Shown here piece by piece: positions 7,350 through 15,933 of a DNA stretch of 64,000 nucleotides (position 1 is its first letter; each line of letters opens with the position of its first letter). The stretch comes from Micromonospora_J zhanjiangensis. GTDB taxonomy: Bacteria; Actinomycetota; Actinomycetes; Mycobacteriales; Micromonosporaceae. The notes under the pieces are model-generated. The model was not told the DNA's origin, made no database searches, and worked only from the letters and a program-made list of their open reading frames with translations. Where the stretch lies: NCBI RefSeq assembly GCF_042650605.1, contig NZ_JBHSBN010000002.1, positions 496,001-560,000 of the forward strand, given 5' to 3'. The position numbers and the translations under genes are program-made.

Positions 7350-8338
7350 TCTGGCTGGCCTGGCGGCAACACCGCAAGAAGCTGCTCTTCACGCTCGTCG
7401 GGTTCGCCGCGCTGGCCGCCCTGATGGTCCCGATCGGGCTGGCCATGCGGCACACGTATACCGACCTCGGGTTGCCGGAGTGCGCGCGACAGTTGGCCGC
7501 CGGCGGCCAGCCGTCCGGCCCGGGGGATTCCTGCGAACAGGCGTTCAACCGGTTCACCAACCGGTACGGCGCCCTGAACCTGGTGGCCGTCCTGCTGCTC
7601 ATCCTGCCCATGCTGGTCGGCATGTTCTGGGGCGCCCCGCTGGTCGCCCGGGAGGTGGAGCAGGGCACCCACCGGTTCGCCTGGACCCAGGGTGTCGGCC
7701 GGCGGCACTGGGCGCTGGTGCAGTTCGGCCTGGCCGGCGGGGTCACGGTGGCGTTCGCGGTCCTCTACGGCCTGGGCATGTCGTGGTGGATCGACCCGCT
7801 GATCCACGCCACCCGGGAGGGTCGGCTCGGCGTGGTCACCTTCGACCTGCAGGGCGTCGTGCCGATCGGCTACACCCTCTTCGCGGTGGCCCTGGGGATC
7901 TTCGCCGGCACCTTCTGGCGCCGGGTGCTGCCGGCCATGGCGGTCACCCTGCTCGGCTTCGTCGCGGTGCGGCTCGCCCTGACCACCCTGGTCCGACCGC
8001 ACTACCTTCCGCCGCGTACCTTCACCGCTCCGGTGGTGGACCCGACCGGCGGCCACGGACCGCCGCGCGGCGCCTGGGAGCTCGCCGCGGGTGTCCGGAA
8101 CGCGGACGGCAGGATGGTGGCGCCGGACAGCTGGGTCGCGTGCCCACCGGGCGGCAAGGGGCCGGAGGGCAGGGCCTGCGGCGCCGACCTGGGCCTCGAC
8201 CCGGGCGCCTACAACTGGATGCAGTACCAGCCGGCGGACCGGTTCTGGCCGTTCCAGTACATCGAGACCGGCATCTTCGTGGCCCTGGCCGCGCTGCTGC
8301 TCTACTTCGCCGTCCGCCGCATCCGCCGGATCGCCTGA
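7346..8338 (+). CDS. ABC transporter permease
   Basis: 330 residues, start ATG 7346 overlapping the ATPase stop. MIWLAWRQHRKK is followed by a membrane segment (~14-32), then a Cys-containing outer loop (CARQL, then SCEQAF), then at least four more membrane segments, a second large outer loop (residues ~215-290 with another Cys pair), YQPADRFWPFQYIE and a last membrane helix ending in RRIRR. The same plan and the YQPADR-WPFQ-IE block occur in the permease at 48809-49801. The substrate is unknown. The terminator hairpin follows 14 bp after the stop. Confidence 0.88.
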   Translation: MIWLAWRQHRKKLLFTLVGFAALAALMVPIGLAMRHTYTDLGLPECARQLAAGGQPSGPGDSCEQAFNRFTNRYGALNLVAVLLLILPMLVGMFWGAPLVAREVEQGTHRFAWTQGVGRRHWALVQFGLAGGVTVAFAVLYGLGMSWWIDPLIHATREGRLGVVTFDLQGVVPIGYTLFAVALGIFAGTFWRRVLPAMAVTLLGFVAVRLALTTLVRPHYLPPRTFTAPVVDPTGGHGPPRGAWELAAGVRNADGRMVAPDSWVACPPGGKGPEGRACGADLGLDPGAYNWMQYQPADRFWPFQYIETGIFVALAALLLYFAVRRIRRIA

Positions 8339-8352
8339 CCCCATCGGCCCGT

Positions 8353-8380
8353 GGCGGATCGCCGGCACCGGCGATCCGCC
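8353..8380 (+). terminator. hairpin after the GntR-ABC operon
   Basis: Perfect 13-bp stem: GGCGGATCGCCGG, then CA, then CCGGCGATCCGCC, beginning 14 bp after the permease stop. There is no T-run, which is usual for high-GC actinobacterial terminators. Confidence 0.65.
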
Positions 8381-8528
8381 ACCCGCCGTACCGACCGGGA
8401 GCCGGCCGACGCGCCGCCGGCCGGCCGGGCCCGTGGCGCGGGCGGGGGCCGCCCGGATGGTCTTGGTAGGGTCGGGCCTTCCCGGCGCCGGCGAAGCGCC
8501 GGGATCCGGACGACGTGAAGGGCGCGCA

Positions 8529-10217
8529 GTGTCACTGGTCGACTCGGGGCGGGACGACGCCGGCCACGCGAACGGCGGTACCGCACCGACGAACACACTC
8601 CGTGACCAACCGGCCGATCCCGCGCCGCCGGCCCGCCGCGCCGGCCGGCGCCGGCCCTCCGTGCCGACCCTGCTCGCCGTCGCCCTGCTGCTCGCCGGTA
8701 CGGCCTATCGGGTGTGGCTCGTGATCGCCCACGTACCGCCCGCGAACAGCGACGAGGGCACCGCCGGGCTGGCCGCCCTGCACATCGGCCAGGGGCGGCA
8801 CCTGCCGATCTTCTTCTACGGCCAGCAGTACATGGGCACGCTGCACTCCTATCTGGCGGCCCCGCTGGTCCAGCTCTTCGGCACCCAGTGGTGGGTGCTG
8901 CGCGTCCCGGCGATCGGGATGTACGCGGCCTTCCTCGCCCTGATGTACTGGCTGACCAGGAGGTTGTACACGCCCTGGTTCGCGGTCCTGGTCGTCGGCC
9001 TGCTGGCGGTCGGCTCCGACCGGATGGTCAAGAACCAGGTGATCGGCGCGGGCGGCTACTCGGAGATCGCCACGGCGACGGTGGCCGTCATGCTGCTCGC
9101 GGTGCTGGTGGTCCTGAACCCGGGCCCGGCGCGACCCGCCCGGTGGGCCCTCTGGGGGCTGATCGCGGGCTTCGTGACCTGGACGCACTGGCTCGGCCTG
9201 CCGTACGTGGTGGTCTCGGCCGCCCTGCTGCTGCACCTGCGCCGGGCCGAGTTCCGGGCCCGGATCGTCAGCGTCGTCGCCGGGTTCGTGGTCGGCGGCG
9301 CGCCGCTGATCTGGCACAACCTGTTCGGCGCCGGGCGCAACTCGCTGTCGGTGCTCTTCTCGGTCAGCGGTGCCGGCGAGCCCGCACCGTGGCTGGACCG
9401 GCTGCACGGCGCCTTCGTGCTGGGCCTGCCGCTGAGTTCGGGACTGTGCGCGCCGAACCGCTGCGCGCCGTGGCAACTGTGGTGGGGGCCGGTCTACGTC
9501 GTACTGCTGGTGGCCGCCCTGGTGCTGGCGTGGCGCGGCCTGCGGCCCCCGGCCGGCCCGGCGCGCGACCGGTCCGCCGCCCGGTTCGCCCTGGCCGGCG
9601 GCGGGGCGCTGACCCTGCTGGCCTACGCCGTGAGCGCCTCGGCCGCCACCAGCCCGCTGGAGAGCGCCCGCTACCTGCACTACGGGCTGGCGTCGCTGCC
9701 GGCGGTGCTGTGGCCGTTATGGGCGACGCTCACGGCCGGCGGCGAACGGATCACCGAGCGGGCGACCCCCGTGCGCCGGCGCGCGCTCGGACTGTGCGCC
9801 GCGATCGTGCTGGCCGCCCTCGGCGCGAACACGCTGATCGCCACCGGCCAACTGGTCCGGCACCGGCCGGAGTACGCGCGGCAGGCGGTCGCCGAACGGG
9901 ACCTGATCCGGCAGCTGCTGGCGCAACGGTTGACCGCCATCTACTCCGAGTACTGGACCTGCAACCGGTTGGCCTACGCCACCGCCGAGCAGATCCGGTG
10001 CGCCGTCCTGAAGGACGACCTGAGCACCGGGTTCGACCGGTACCTGCCCTACCGCCGGGTCGTCCGGGAGGCCGACCGGGTGGCGTACGTCTTCCCCGCC
10101 GACAGCGCCGCGAACCGGCGGCTGGCGGCCCTGGTGGCGTCGGGCGAGCCGGCCCGGGTCGAGTCGGTCGGCGGCTACGACATCTACACCTTCGGCCCGC
10201 ACGTCCGCCCGGCCTGA
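8529..10217 (+). CDS. polytopic membrane protein, GT-C glycosyltransferase-like
   Basis: 562 residues from the GTG at 8529. A cytoplasmic basic stretch (~25-45) precedes the first membrane segment (PTLLAVALLLAGTAYRVWLV). The first outer loop has SDEGTAGLAALHIGQG with an acidic pair, then FYGQQYMGTLHSYLAAPLVQ: the layout seen in PMT/ArnT-type GT-C enzymes, where a loop-1 Asp is catalytic. About ten more membrane segments follow, and the C-terminal ~100 residues (from HRPEYARQAVAERDL) form a soluble outer domain with two Cys. If the fold is right, it transfers a sugar from a polyprenyl-phosphate donor outside the membrane. The acceptor is unknown and the gene stands alone. Confidence 0.65.
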   Translation: MSLVDSGRDDAGHANGGTAPTNTLRDQPADPAPPARRAGRRRPSVPTLLAVALLLAGTAYRVWLVIAHVPPANSDEGTAGLAALHIGQGRHLPIFFYGQQYMGTLHSYLAAPLVQLFGTQWWVLRVPAIGMYAAFLALMYWLTRRLYTPWFAVLVVGLLAVGSDRMVKNQVIGAGGYSEIATATVAVMLLAVLVVLNPGPARPARWALWGLIAGFVTWTHWLGLPYVVVSAALLLHLRRAEFRARIVSVVAGFVVGGAPLIWHNLFGAGRNSLSVLFSVSGAGEPAPWLDRLHGAFVLGLPLSSGLCAPNRCAPWQLWWGPVYVVLLVAALVLAWRGLRPPAGPARDRSAARFALAGGGALTLLAYAVSASAATSPLESARYLHYGLASLPAVLWPLWATLTAGGERITERATPVRRRALGLCAAIVLAALGANTLIATGQLVRHRPEYARQAVAERDLIRQLLAQRLTAIYSEYWTCNRLAYATAEQIRCAVLKDDLSTGFDRYLPYRRVVREADRVAYVFPADSAANRRLAALVASGEPARVESVGGYDIYTFGPHVRPA

Positions 10218-10475
10218 CCGACCCGGGCGCGCCGACGGCCGCGGACGCCCCGCCGGCCGGGCGCGGGCGCGCCGCCGGCCGGGAAAGCCGGTACGCTCGG
10301 AACCCGGCGGGTCCTTACGCCGTACCTCCTGACCGGGTGCCCACGCCGCCCGGCGACGCGGAGGCGAAGGGGACGAACGAGCCTCGAGGATCGCCCACCG
10401 GTCTGTGTTCCGTCCCGACCGGCCGGCGCGGCGTCGACGCGTGGGGTGCCGCCGCGTCGGCGGTGGGAGCGCGCG

Positions 10476-11822
10476 ATGACCAACAAGAAGCAGCTCAAGG
10501 ACCGGATCCGGGCCCGGATGGCGGCCACCGGCGAGAGCTACTCCACCGCCCGGCGACACGTCCTCGGGCTACGCCCGGACGATGTTCCGGCGCCGGCCCG
10601 GGACGCCGGCTACCGGCTGCGCGGCGGCCAGCACCCCGACTCGGCGGTGGTGACCAACCTGCTGGCCCACCACGGCGTACGGCTCGCCGCCACCGGCGCG
10701 GCACCCGGCGAGGCCCTGGTCCTGGGCGTCGGCGGTGGCCTCGGCGCCGGGTACGCCCTGTGGGCACACGCCCCGGGCGGCACCCCGACACCGGTGCTCG
10801 GCTTCCGCAACGGCTGGCACTACACCGGCCGGTGGATCCGGACGGCGCTGCACCGGTGGGGCGTGCCGTTCGACGAGCAGGCCACCTCGATGGCCCGGCG
10901 GGCGGCCGACCGGCTGTCGGCGGCGCTGGACGTGGGCGAGCCGGCGATCGTCTGGCCGGACCGGTTCCGGATCGGCTACCGGCACCTGCCGCCGCACCTG
11001 GACGGGCACGGCGGCCACCCGGTGGTCGCGTACGGCACCACCGGCGACCGGGTACGCCTCGACGACCGTAACCTGGCACCGCTGACCGTGCCCCGGGAGC
11101 GGCTCGACGTGGCCCGGGCGCGCGTCGCGTCGTACAAGAATCTCCTGCTCGTGCCGCGACCGGACGCGGACCGGGAGGTGTCCGACGGGCAGTTGCGGGC
11201 GGCCGTGCGGGCCGGCCTGGTCGACTGCGCCGAGCAGTTGCGGCACACCTCGGAGTCGTTCTCCGTGCCGGCCTGGCGCGCCTGGTCCCGGCTGATGACC
11301 GACCGGCGCGACGCGCGCGGCTGGCCGCGGTTGTTCGCCGACCGCCGGGGCGTCACCGGTGCGCTGCTGGCGGCCTGGGAGGGCATCGAGCCGGCCGGCA
11401 CCAGCGGTGGGAACCTGCGCCGGTTGTACGCCGACTTCCTCACCGAGGCGGCGGCGCTGCTGGACGCGCCGGCGCTGGGCGACGTGGCCGGCGCGTTCGC
11501 CGTGGCGGCCCGGGGCTGGCACGAGGTGGCCGAGGCGGCCTTTCCCGCGGGCGTGCCGGCGCTGGCCCGGCTGCGGGAGCTGACCGCCCAGGTCAACGGC
11601 GGCATCATCGCGGACGGCGACGCGGGCACCGCCGAGGTGGGGTCGGCGGCCGGACGGCTGTGGGCGCTGCGCGACCGGTGTGACGAGTCGCCGCCGCTCG
11701 CCGCGGCCGACCTGGCCGAGCTGTTCGCCGCCACCGGCGAGCGGTTGCGCGAGGTCTACCACCTGGAGGCGGCGGCCGTCCGTCGCCTGCACGCGGCCGT
11801 GGCCGACCTGCCGCCGGCCTGA
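10476..11822 (+). CDS. BtrH N-terminal domain-like protein with DUF4872-type C-terminus
   Basis: 448 residues from ATG 10476; an upstream in-frame start at 10446 would add 10 basic residues. The first 30 residues carry KDRIRARMAATGESYSTARR, a short basic motif I recognise at the N-terminus of various actinobacterial proteins. Residues ~55-215 resemble the BtrH/cysteine-protease-like N-terminal domain (VVTNLLAHHGV, LGVGGGLGAGYAL, RTALHRWGVPF, GHPVVAYGT). The rest is helical. In butirosin synthesis BtrH acts as an acyltransferase on carrier-bound substrates; no carrier protein is nearby, so this function is not implied. Convergent with the RibD-like gene, 6 bp apart, with CTGACC-CG-GGTCAG spanning both stops. 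Confidence 0.6.
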   Translation: MTNKKQLKDRIRARMAATGESYSTARRHVLGLRPDDVPAPARDAGYRLRGGQHPDSAVVTNLLAHHGVRLAATGAAPGEALVLGVGGGLGAGYALWAHAPGGTPTPVLGFRNGWHYTGRWIRTALHRWGVPFDEQATSMARRAADRLSAALDVGEPAIVWPDRFRIGYRHLPPHLDGHGGHPVVAYGTTGDRVRLDDRNLAPLTVPRERLDVARARVASYKNLLLVPRPDADREVSDGQLRAAVRAGLVDCAEQLRHTSESFSVPAWRAWSRLMTDRRDARGWPRLFADRRGVTGALLAAWEGIEPAGTSGGNLRRLYADFLTEAAALLDAPALGDVAGAFAVAARGWHEVAEAAFPAGVPALARLRELTAQVNGGIIADGDAGTAEVGSAAGRLWALRDRCDESPPLAAADLAELFAATGERLREVYHLEAAAVRRLHAAVADLPPA

Positions 11823-11828
11823 CCCGGG

Positions 11829-12602
11829 TCAGCGGGCCGGTGTCCCGGCGTCCGCCGGGGGGCGGGCGTAGCGCAGCAGCAGGGTGCCGTCGTCGGCGAC
11901 CAGCACGTGCCGCAGCGGCAGGCCGCGCGGCGGGGCCGGGGGACCGGCGGTGATCCGGCCGGCGCCGGCGCCGGCGAGCATCGGGGTCACCGTGAGGCAC
12001 ACCTCGTCGACCAGGTCCGCCGCGGTGAGGGAGCCGAACAGGTGCGGGCCGCCCTCGCAGAGCACCTCGGTCAGGCCGCGCCGACGCAGGTCGGCCAGGC
12101 CGGCCGCCAGGTCGACCCGGTCCGTACCGTGCCGCAGCACGTCGGCGACCCGGTCCAGGCCCGGCGGCGCGACGGCCCGCCGGTGGGTGATCACCACCGG
12201 GCGGACCGGCGCCTCGGTGAACATCGCCGCGTCGGGGTCCAGGGCGAGCGCGGCGGAGACCATCACCACCGTGGGCGTCTCCGCCAGGCCGTGGTCGCGG
12301 CGCCAGGCCCGGCGGTCGGGGTCCAGCCGGATCGCCCCGTAACCCTCCTGCCGCAGCGTGCCGGCGCCGACCATCAGCGCGTCGCAGAGCATCCGGAGGA
12401 CGCCGAAGACCTGCTTGTCCGCCGGGCCGGACAGTCCGGCGGAGTAGCCGTCCACCTCGACGGCGCCGTCGACGCTGGTCACGAAGTTCATCCGGACCCG
12501 GGGTCGGTCGGCGCGGCCGTACAGCCGCGCCAACGCCGCGGTGTCCGCCGGCTCGGTGTCCGGGTCGGGCCAGAGCCGCCGGATCGTGCCCACGGCGCTC
12601 AT
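11829..12602 (-). CDS. RibD C-terminal domain protein (pyrimidine reductase/DHFR-like)
   Basis: 257 residues from ATG 12602. RVRMNFVTSVDGAVEVDG at ~37-54 and VFGVLRMLCDALMVGAGTLR are the family signatures of the RibD reductase domain, followed by VMVSAALALDP, a substrate-binding region, and EVLCEGGPHLFGSL (the GGP loop that binds NADPH). There is no deaminase domain, so it is the stand-alone form common in actinobacteria. It could reduce a ribityl-pyrimidine or a related substrate; riboflavin genes are not nearby, so the pathway is unproven. Its ATG overlaps the TGA of the small Cys-rich gene, implying co-translation. Confidence 0.85.
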   Translation of the reverse strand: MSAVGTIRRLWPDPDTEPADTAALARLYGRADRPRVRMNFVTSVDGAVEVDGYSAGLSGPADKQVFGVLRMLCDALMVGAGTLRQEGYGAIRLDPDRRAWRRDHGLAETPTVVMVSAALALDPDAAMFTEAPVRPVVITHRRAVAPPGLDRVADVLRHGTDRVDLAAGLADLRRRGLTEVLCEGGPHLFGSLTAADLVDEVCLTVTPMLAGAGAGRITAGPPAPPRGLPLRHVLVADDGTLLLRYARPPADAGTPAR

Positions 12603-12718
12603 TCGCCGGCCGGACCGGTGACCGGAGGGGTCGGCTCGGGGGTACGGTGCTGGCAGTCGCACCAGTTGTGGCCCCGGCAGTCGTCGTGTCGCTTCTCCCG
12701 GCACGCTCGGCAGATCAT
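12599..12718 (-). CDS. small Cys-rich (putative zinc-binding) protein, 39 residues
   Basis: ATG at 12718 and TGA at 12599-12601, which overlaps the start of the RibD-like gene by 4 nt. The N-terminal half has four cysteines and three histidines: MICRACREKRHDDCRGHNWC, then DCQH, that is CxxC, then HxxC, then CxC-H. The rest is Pro/Thr-rich. The ligand spacing suits one structural zinc. Strict ATGA coupling to the reductase suggests a shared role, for example as a partner or chaperone of it. No function can be assigned. Confidence 0.6.
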   Translation of the reverse strand: MICRACREKRHDDCRGHNWCDCQHRTPEPTPPVTGPAGE

Positions 12719-12749
12719 GCCGGCAGCCTATGCCAGAGGGTGGCAGCGC

Positions 12750-13295
12750 ATGTCTCGTCAGATCTTCCAGCTCAAGGTGACCCTGTCGGACGTCACACCG
12801 CCGGTGTGGCGGCGGGTGCTGGTGCCGGGCGGCTACACGCTGGACCGGTTGCACCGGGTGTTCCAGCTCGCGCTCGGCTGGCAGAACTACCACCTGCACT
12901 CCTTCGACGTGGACGGCGTCCAGTACGGCGAGCCGGACCCGGACGGTGAGCTGATCGTCCGGGACGAGCTGGAACACCGGCTGGACGCGGTGCTCGGCAA
13001 GGGCACCCGGTTCCGCTACGTCTACGACTTCGGCGACTGGTGGGAGCACGAGGTCACAGTGGAGGACATCTTCGGTGCCGACCCGGACGAGCGGTACCCG
13101 GTCTGCGTGGTGGGGGAGCGGGCCTGCCCGCCGGAGGACTGCGGCGGCCCGTTCGGTTACCGGACCATGCTCGCCGCGCTGGCCGACCCGGCGCATCCGG
13201 AGCACGACTCGACCCGCCGCTGGCTCGGCCGTCCCTTCGACCCGGAGGAGTTCGATCCGCACCGGGCGAGCACGCTGCTGCGCCGGCTCTGCTGA
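12750..13295 (+). CDS. plasmid pRiA4b ORF-3-like protein
   Basis: 181 residues. IFQLKVTLSDVTPPVWRRVL at the N-terminus, LDRLHRVFQLALGWQNYHLH, FRYVYDFGDWWEHEV and the Cys-containing CVVGERACPPEDCGGPFGY block are the signatures of the pRiA4b ORF-3/IS1096 TnpR-passenger family. The biochemical role is unknown, though the family is frequent on plasmids, in transposon cargo and in chromosomes. No transposase is adjacent. It is divergent from the Cys-rich gene and 31 bp away, so the two share a promoter region. Confidence 0.85.
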   Translation: MSRQIFQLKVTLSDVTPPVWRRVLVPGGYTLDRLHRVFQLALGWQNYHLHSFDVDGVQYGEPDPDGELIVRDELEHRLDAVLGKGTRFRYVYDFGDWWEHEVTVEDIFGADPDERYPVCVVGERACPPEDCGGPFGYRTMLAALADPAHPEHDSTRRWLGRPFDPEEFDPHRASTLLRRLC

Positions 13296-13379
13296 ACCAG
13301 GGTGCACACGGAGGGCGCATGTGCCGCCGGGTTGTTACCCATTCACGGTGATGTGCACACCCGGGGCGCGGTAACAAGT

Positions 13380-13446
13380 TGGGAACGCTCCCAATGGACC
13401 GTTGACACCCTCGGAACCTGTCGGCAATCTCATGGGAGCGCTCCCG
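13380..13446 (+). promoter_or_regulatory. cebE promoter flanked by two CebR boxes
   Basis: -35 TTGACA (13402-13407), 17-bp spacer, -10 CAATCT (13425-13430). Box 1, TGGGAACGCTCCCA, is at 13380-13393, upstream of the -35; box 2, TGGGAGCGCTCCCG, is at 13433-13446, at the transcription start. CebR of Streptomyces binds TGGGAGCGCTCCCA, released by cellobiose; both boxes differ from it by one base. The arrangement suggests looping or steric repression of cebEFG. Start of cebE follows ~90 nt downstream. Confidence 0.8.
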
Positions 13447-13537
13447 GCCAGTGGTTCATGTCACTGCCGCTTTGCCTCGGAGCGGCGAACCGGTACCACC
13501 ACATCCCACATCGATCATTCACCTGAGAGGGGTCAGG

Positions 13538-14842
13538 ATGAGCGTCCTCACCCGCCGGCTGCGCGCGGCCGCGGTGGTTGCGGTGGCCGCGAGCATGGCT
13601 CTCGGCACCGCGGCGTGTAGCAAGAAGAACGACAGCGACTCCGGCAGCGGCGGCAAGGTCAAGCTGGTTCTGCAGACCTTCCAGAACTTCGGCTACGACC
13701 AGGCCCTGAAGGACTTCGAGGCGGCCAACCCGAACATCACGGTCGAGCACCAGAAGATGGGCGAGCTGAAGGACTTCCAGCCCAAGCTGGTGCAGTGGCT
13801 CGCCGCGGGCAGCGGCGCCGGCGACGTCGTCGGGCTGGAAGAGGGCGTCCTCCTGCAGTACGTGCAGAACAACGACAAGTTCCTCAACCTGCTCGACTAC
13901 GGCGTGGGTGACCTCAAGAGCACCTTCCCCGAGTGGAAGTGGAACATGTCGTTGACCCCGGACGGCAAGAAGCTGATCGGACTCGGCACCGACGTCGGCG
14001 GCCTGGCCATGTGCTACCGGACCGACCTGTTCAAGCAGGCCAACCTGCCGACCGACCGGGAAGAGGTCGGCAAGCAGATCGCCACCTGGGAGGACTACGT
14101 CAAGCTGGGCAAGAAGTTCAAGGCCAGCGGTGTGAAGGCGGCCTGGCTGGACAGCGCGACCAGCATCATGCAGCCGTACATCATGCAGAACGCCGAAACC
14201 TGGTTCTACGACAAGGACAACAAGTTCATCGGCGACACCAACCCCACCGTCAAGAAGGCCTGGGACTTCGGCCTGCAGATGGCGGCCGACGGGCTGACCG
14301 CCAAGACCATCCGGTGGAGCACCGACTGGGACGCCGCCTTCACCAAGTCGGCCTTCGCCACCGTGCCGTGTCCGGCCTGGATGACCGAGGGCGTCATCGC
14401 GCCGAAGTCCGGCCCGGCCAACTCCGGCAAGTGGGACATCGCCAAGATCCCCGGTGGTTCCGGCAACTGGGGCGGTTCCTACCTGGGCGTTCCGGCGCAG
14501 ACCAAGCACCCGAAGGAAGCGGTCCTGCTCGCCAAGTACCTGACCAGCAAGGCCGGCCACCTGGCGGCGTTCAAGGAGGCCGGCGCCATGCCGTCCGACC
14601 TGGGCGCGCTGGCCGACCCGGCGTTCACCGAGAAGAAGAGCGCCTACTTCAACAACGCACCCACCGGCCAGATCTTCGGTGACAGTGTGAAGGGTCTCAA
14701 GCCGATCTACCTCGGCCCGAAGCACCAGCAGCTCTGGGAGACCATCTTCGAGCCGCAGATGCAGGCCGCCGAGAGTGGTAAGGCGACGTCCCAGGCAGCC
14801 TGGGACAAGGCGGTGGCCGAGGGCAAGAAGGCGGCCGGCTGA
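13538..14842 (+). CDS. cebE: cellobiose/cello-oligosaccharide-binding lipoprotein
   Basis: 434 residues from ATG 13538 (GAGAGGGG upstream); an in-frame GTG at 13451 would lengthen it but precedes the signal peptide oddly. A short basic start, a hydrophobic helix and LGTAAC make a lipobox with Cys27. The mature part is a family 1 extracellular solute-binding protein: VKLVLQTFQNFGYDQALKDF, LVQWLAAGSGAGDVVGLEEG, LIGLGTDVGGLAMCYRTDLF, and TWEDYVKLGKKFKASGVKAA. It captures cello-oligosaccharides outside the cell and hands them to CebFG. Promoter and CebR boxes directly upstream; a strong hairpin after its stop fits the usual higher expression of the binding protein. Confidence 0.88.
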   Translation: MSVLTRRLRAAAVVAVAASMALGTAACSKKNDSDSGSGGKVKLVLQTFQNFGYDQALKDFEAANPNITVEHQKMGELKDFQPKLVQWLAAGSGAGDVVGLEEGVLLQYVQNNDKFLNLLDYGVGDLKSTFPEWKWNMSLTPDGKKLIGLGTDVGGLAMCYRTDLFKQANLPTDREEVGKQIATWEDYVKLGKKFKASGVKAAWLDSATSIMQPYIMQNAETWFYDKDNKFIGDTNPTVKKAWDFGLQMAADGLTAKTIRWSTDWDAAFTKSAFATVPCPAWMTEGVIAPKSGPANSGKWDIAKIPGGSGNWGGSYLGVPAQTKHPKEAVLLAKYLTSKAGHLAAFKEAGAMPSDLGALADPAFTEKKSAYFNNAPTGQIFGDSVKGLKPIYLGPKHQQLWETIFEPQMQAAESGKATSQAAWDKAVAEGKKAAG

Positions 14843-14858
14843 GTCCAGCCCGGCCGTC

Positions 14859-14913
14859 CCGGGACGCGTCCCGGCCGGCGGCGCCCACACCCGGATCGGG
14901 TGTGGGCGCCGCC
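14859..14913 (+). terminator. two hairpins between cebE and cebF (partial termination)
   Basis: A perfect 16-bp palindrome, CCGGGACG-CGTCCCGG, at 14859-14874 is followed at 14877-14913 by a perfect 16-bp stem (GGCGGCGCCCACACCC, loop GGATC, GGGTGTGGGCGCCGCC). Placed inside the operon, they would stabilise the cebE part of the message or reduce read-through, a familiar device for making more binding protein than permease. Confidence 0.65.
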
Positions 14914-14952
14914 CGGCCCGCGTCCCCCACCAGTGGAAGGACCTTCACCCCC

Positions 14953-15933
14953 ATGACCTCTGTCGTCGGCCGCGCCGCCCCGCCGCGCCCCGTCCCGCCC
15001 CGGTCCAGCCCGGGGCACCGTCAGCGGTCCTACCGGCTCGGTCGGTGGGACCTGAAGTACTCGCCCTATCTCTACATCACCCCGTTCTTTCTGCTGTTCG
15101 GGGCGTTCGGGCTGTTCCCGGTGCTCTACACCGTCTACGTCTCGCTGTTCGACTACGACCTGCTGAGCGGGACCAAGAAGTTCATCGGCCTGGAGAACTA
15201 CCGGTTCGTCCTCGCCGACACGCAGTTCTGGAACGCGGTGTACAACACCGTCGGCATGTTCGTGGTCAGCACCGTGCCGCAGCTCATCGTGGCCCTGATG
15301 ATCGCCAATCTGCTCAACCGTCAGATGCGGGCGCGAACGCTGCTGCGGATGGGCGTGGTGATTCCCAACATCACCTCGGTGGCCGCGGTCGGCATCATCT
15401 TCGGCCTCATCTTCGCCGACAAGTACGGCTTGATCAACTCGCTGCTGGGCGAGATCGGCCTCAACCCCGTCGCCTGGCGGGACAGCCGTTACTCCTCCTG
15501 GATCGCCATCGCCACCATGGTCGACTGGCGGTGGACCGGCTACAACGCGCTGATCTACCTGGGTGCCATGCAGGCCATCCCCAAGGATCTGTACGAGTCG
15601 GCGTCGCTGGACGGCGCCGGCAACTGGCGGCAGTTCTGGACCATCACCGTCCCGCTGATCCGGCCCACCATCCTCTTCACGATCATCATCTCGACCATCG
15701 GCGGCCTGCAACTGTTCACCGAGCCGCTGATGTACGGCTACGGCCTGCCCCGGGGCGGCACGGACCACGAGTACCAGACCCTGGCCATGTACATCTACGA
15801 GCGGACCTTCACCGGCAACTTCGAGTACGGCGTCGGCGCGGCGATGTCCTGGCTGCTGTTCCTGATGATCCTCATCTTCGCGCTGGTGAACTTCTTGGCG
15901 GTCCGCCGCTCGGTCAAGGGAGCGCAGCAATGA
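14953..15933 (+). CDS. cebF: cellobiose ABC transporter permease
   Basis: 326 residues from ATG 14953 with GGAAGGA upstream. After a basic, Pro-rich ~40-residue cytoplasmic tail there are six membrane segments, with the binding-protein-dependent permease EAA-type loop reading YESASLDGAGNWRQFWTITVP (~residues 214-234), the site that contacts the ATPase. This is the MalF-like member of the pair. The ATPase is not in this operon; in Streptomyces the shared MsiK ATPase serves the Ceb system, and the same is likely here. Confidence 0.88.
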   Translation: MTSVVGRAAPPRPVPPRSSPGHRQRSYRLGRWDLKYSPYLYITPFFLLFGAFGLFPVLYTVYVSLFDYDLLSGTKKFIGLENYRFVLADTQFWNAVYNTVGMFVVSTVPQLIVALMIANLLNRQMRARTLLRMGVVIPNITSVAAVGIIFGLIFADKYGLINSLLGEIGLNPVAWRDSRYSSWIAIATMVDWRWTGYNALIYLGAMQAIPKDLYESASLDGAGNWRQFWTITVPLIRPTILFTIIISTIGGLQLFTEPLMYGYGLPRGGTDHEYQTLAMYIYERTFTGNFEYGVGAAMSWLLFLMILIFALVNFLAVRRSVKGAQQ

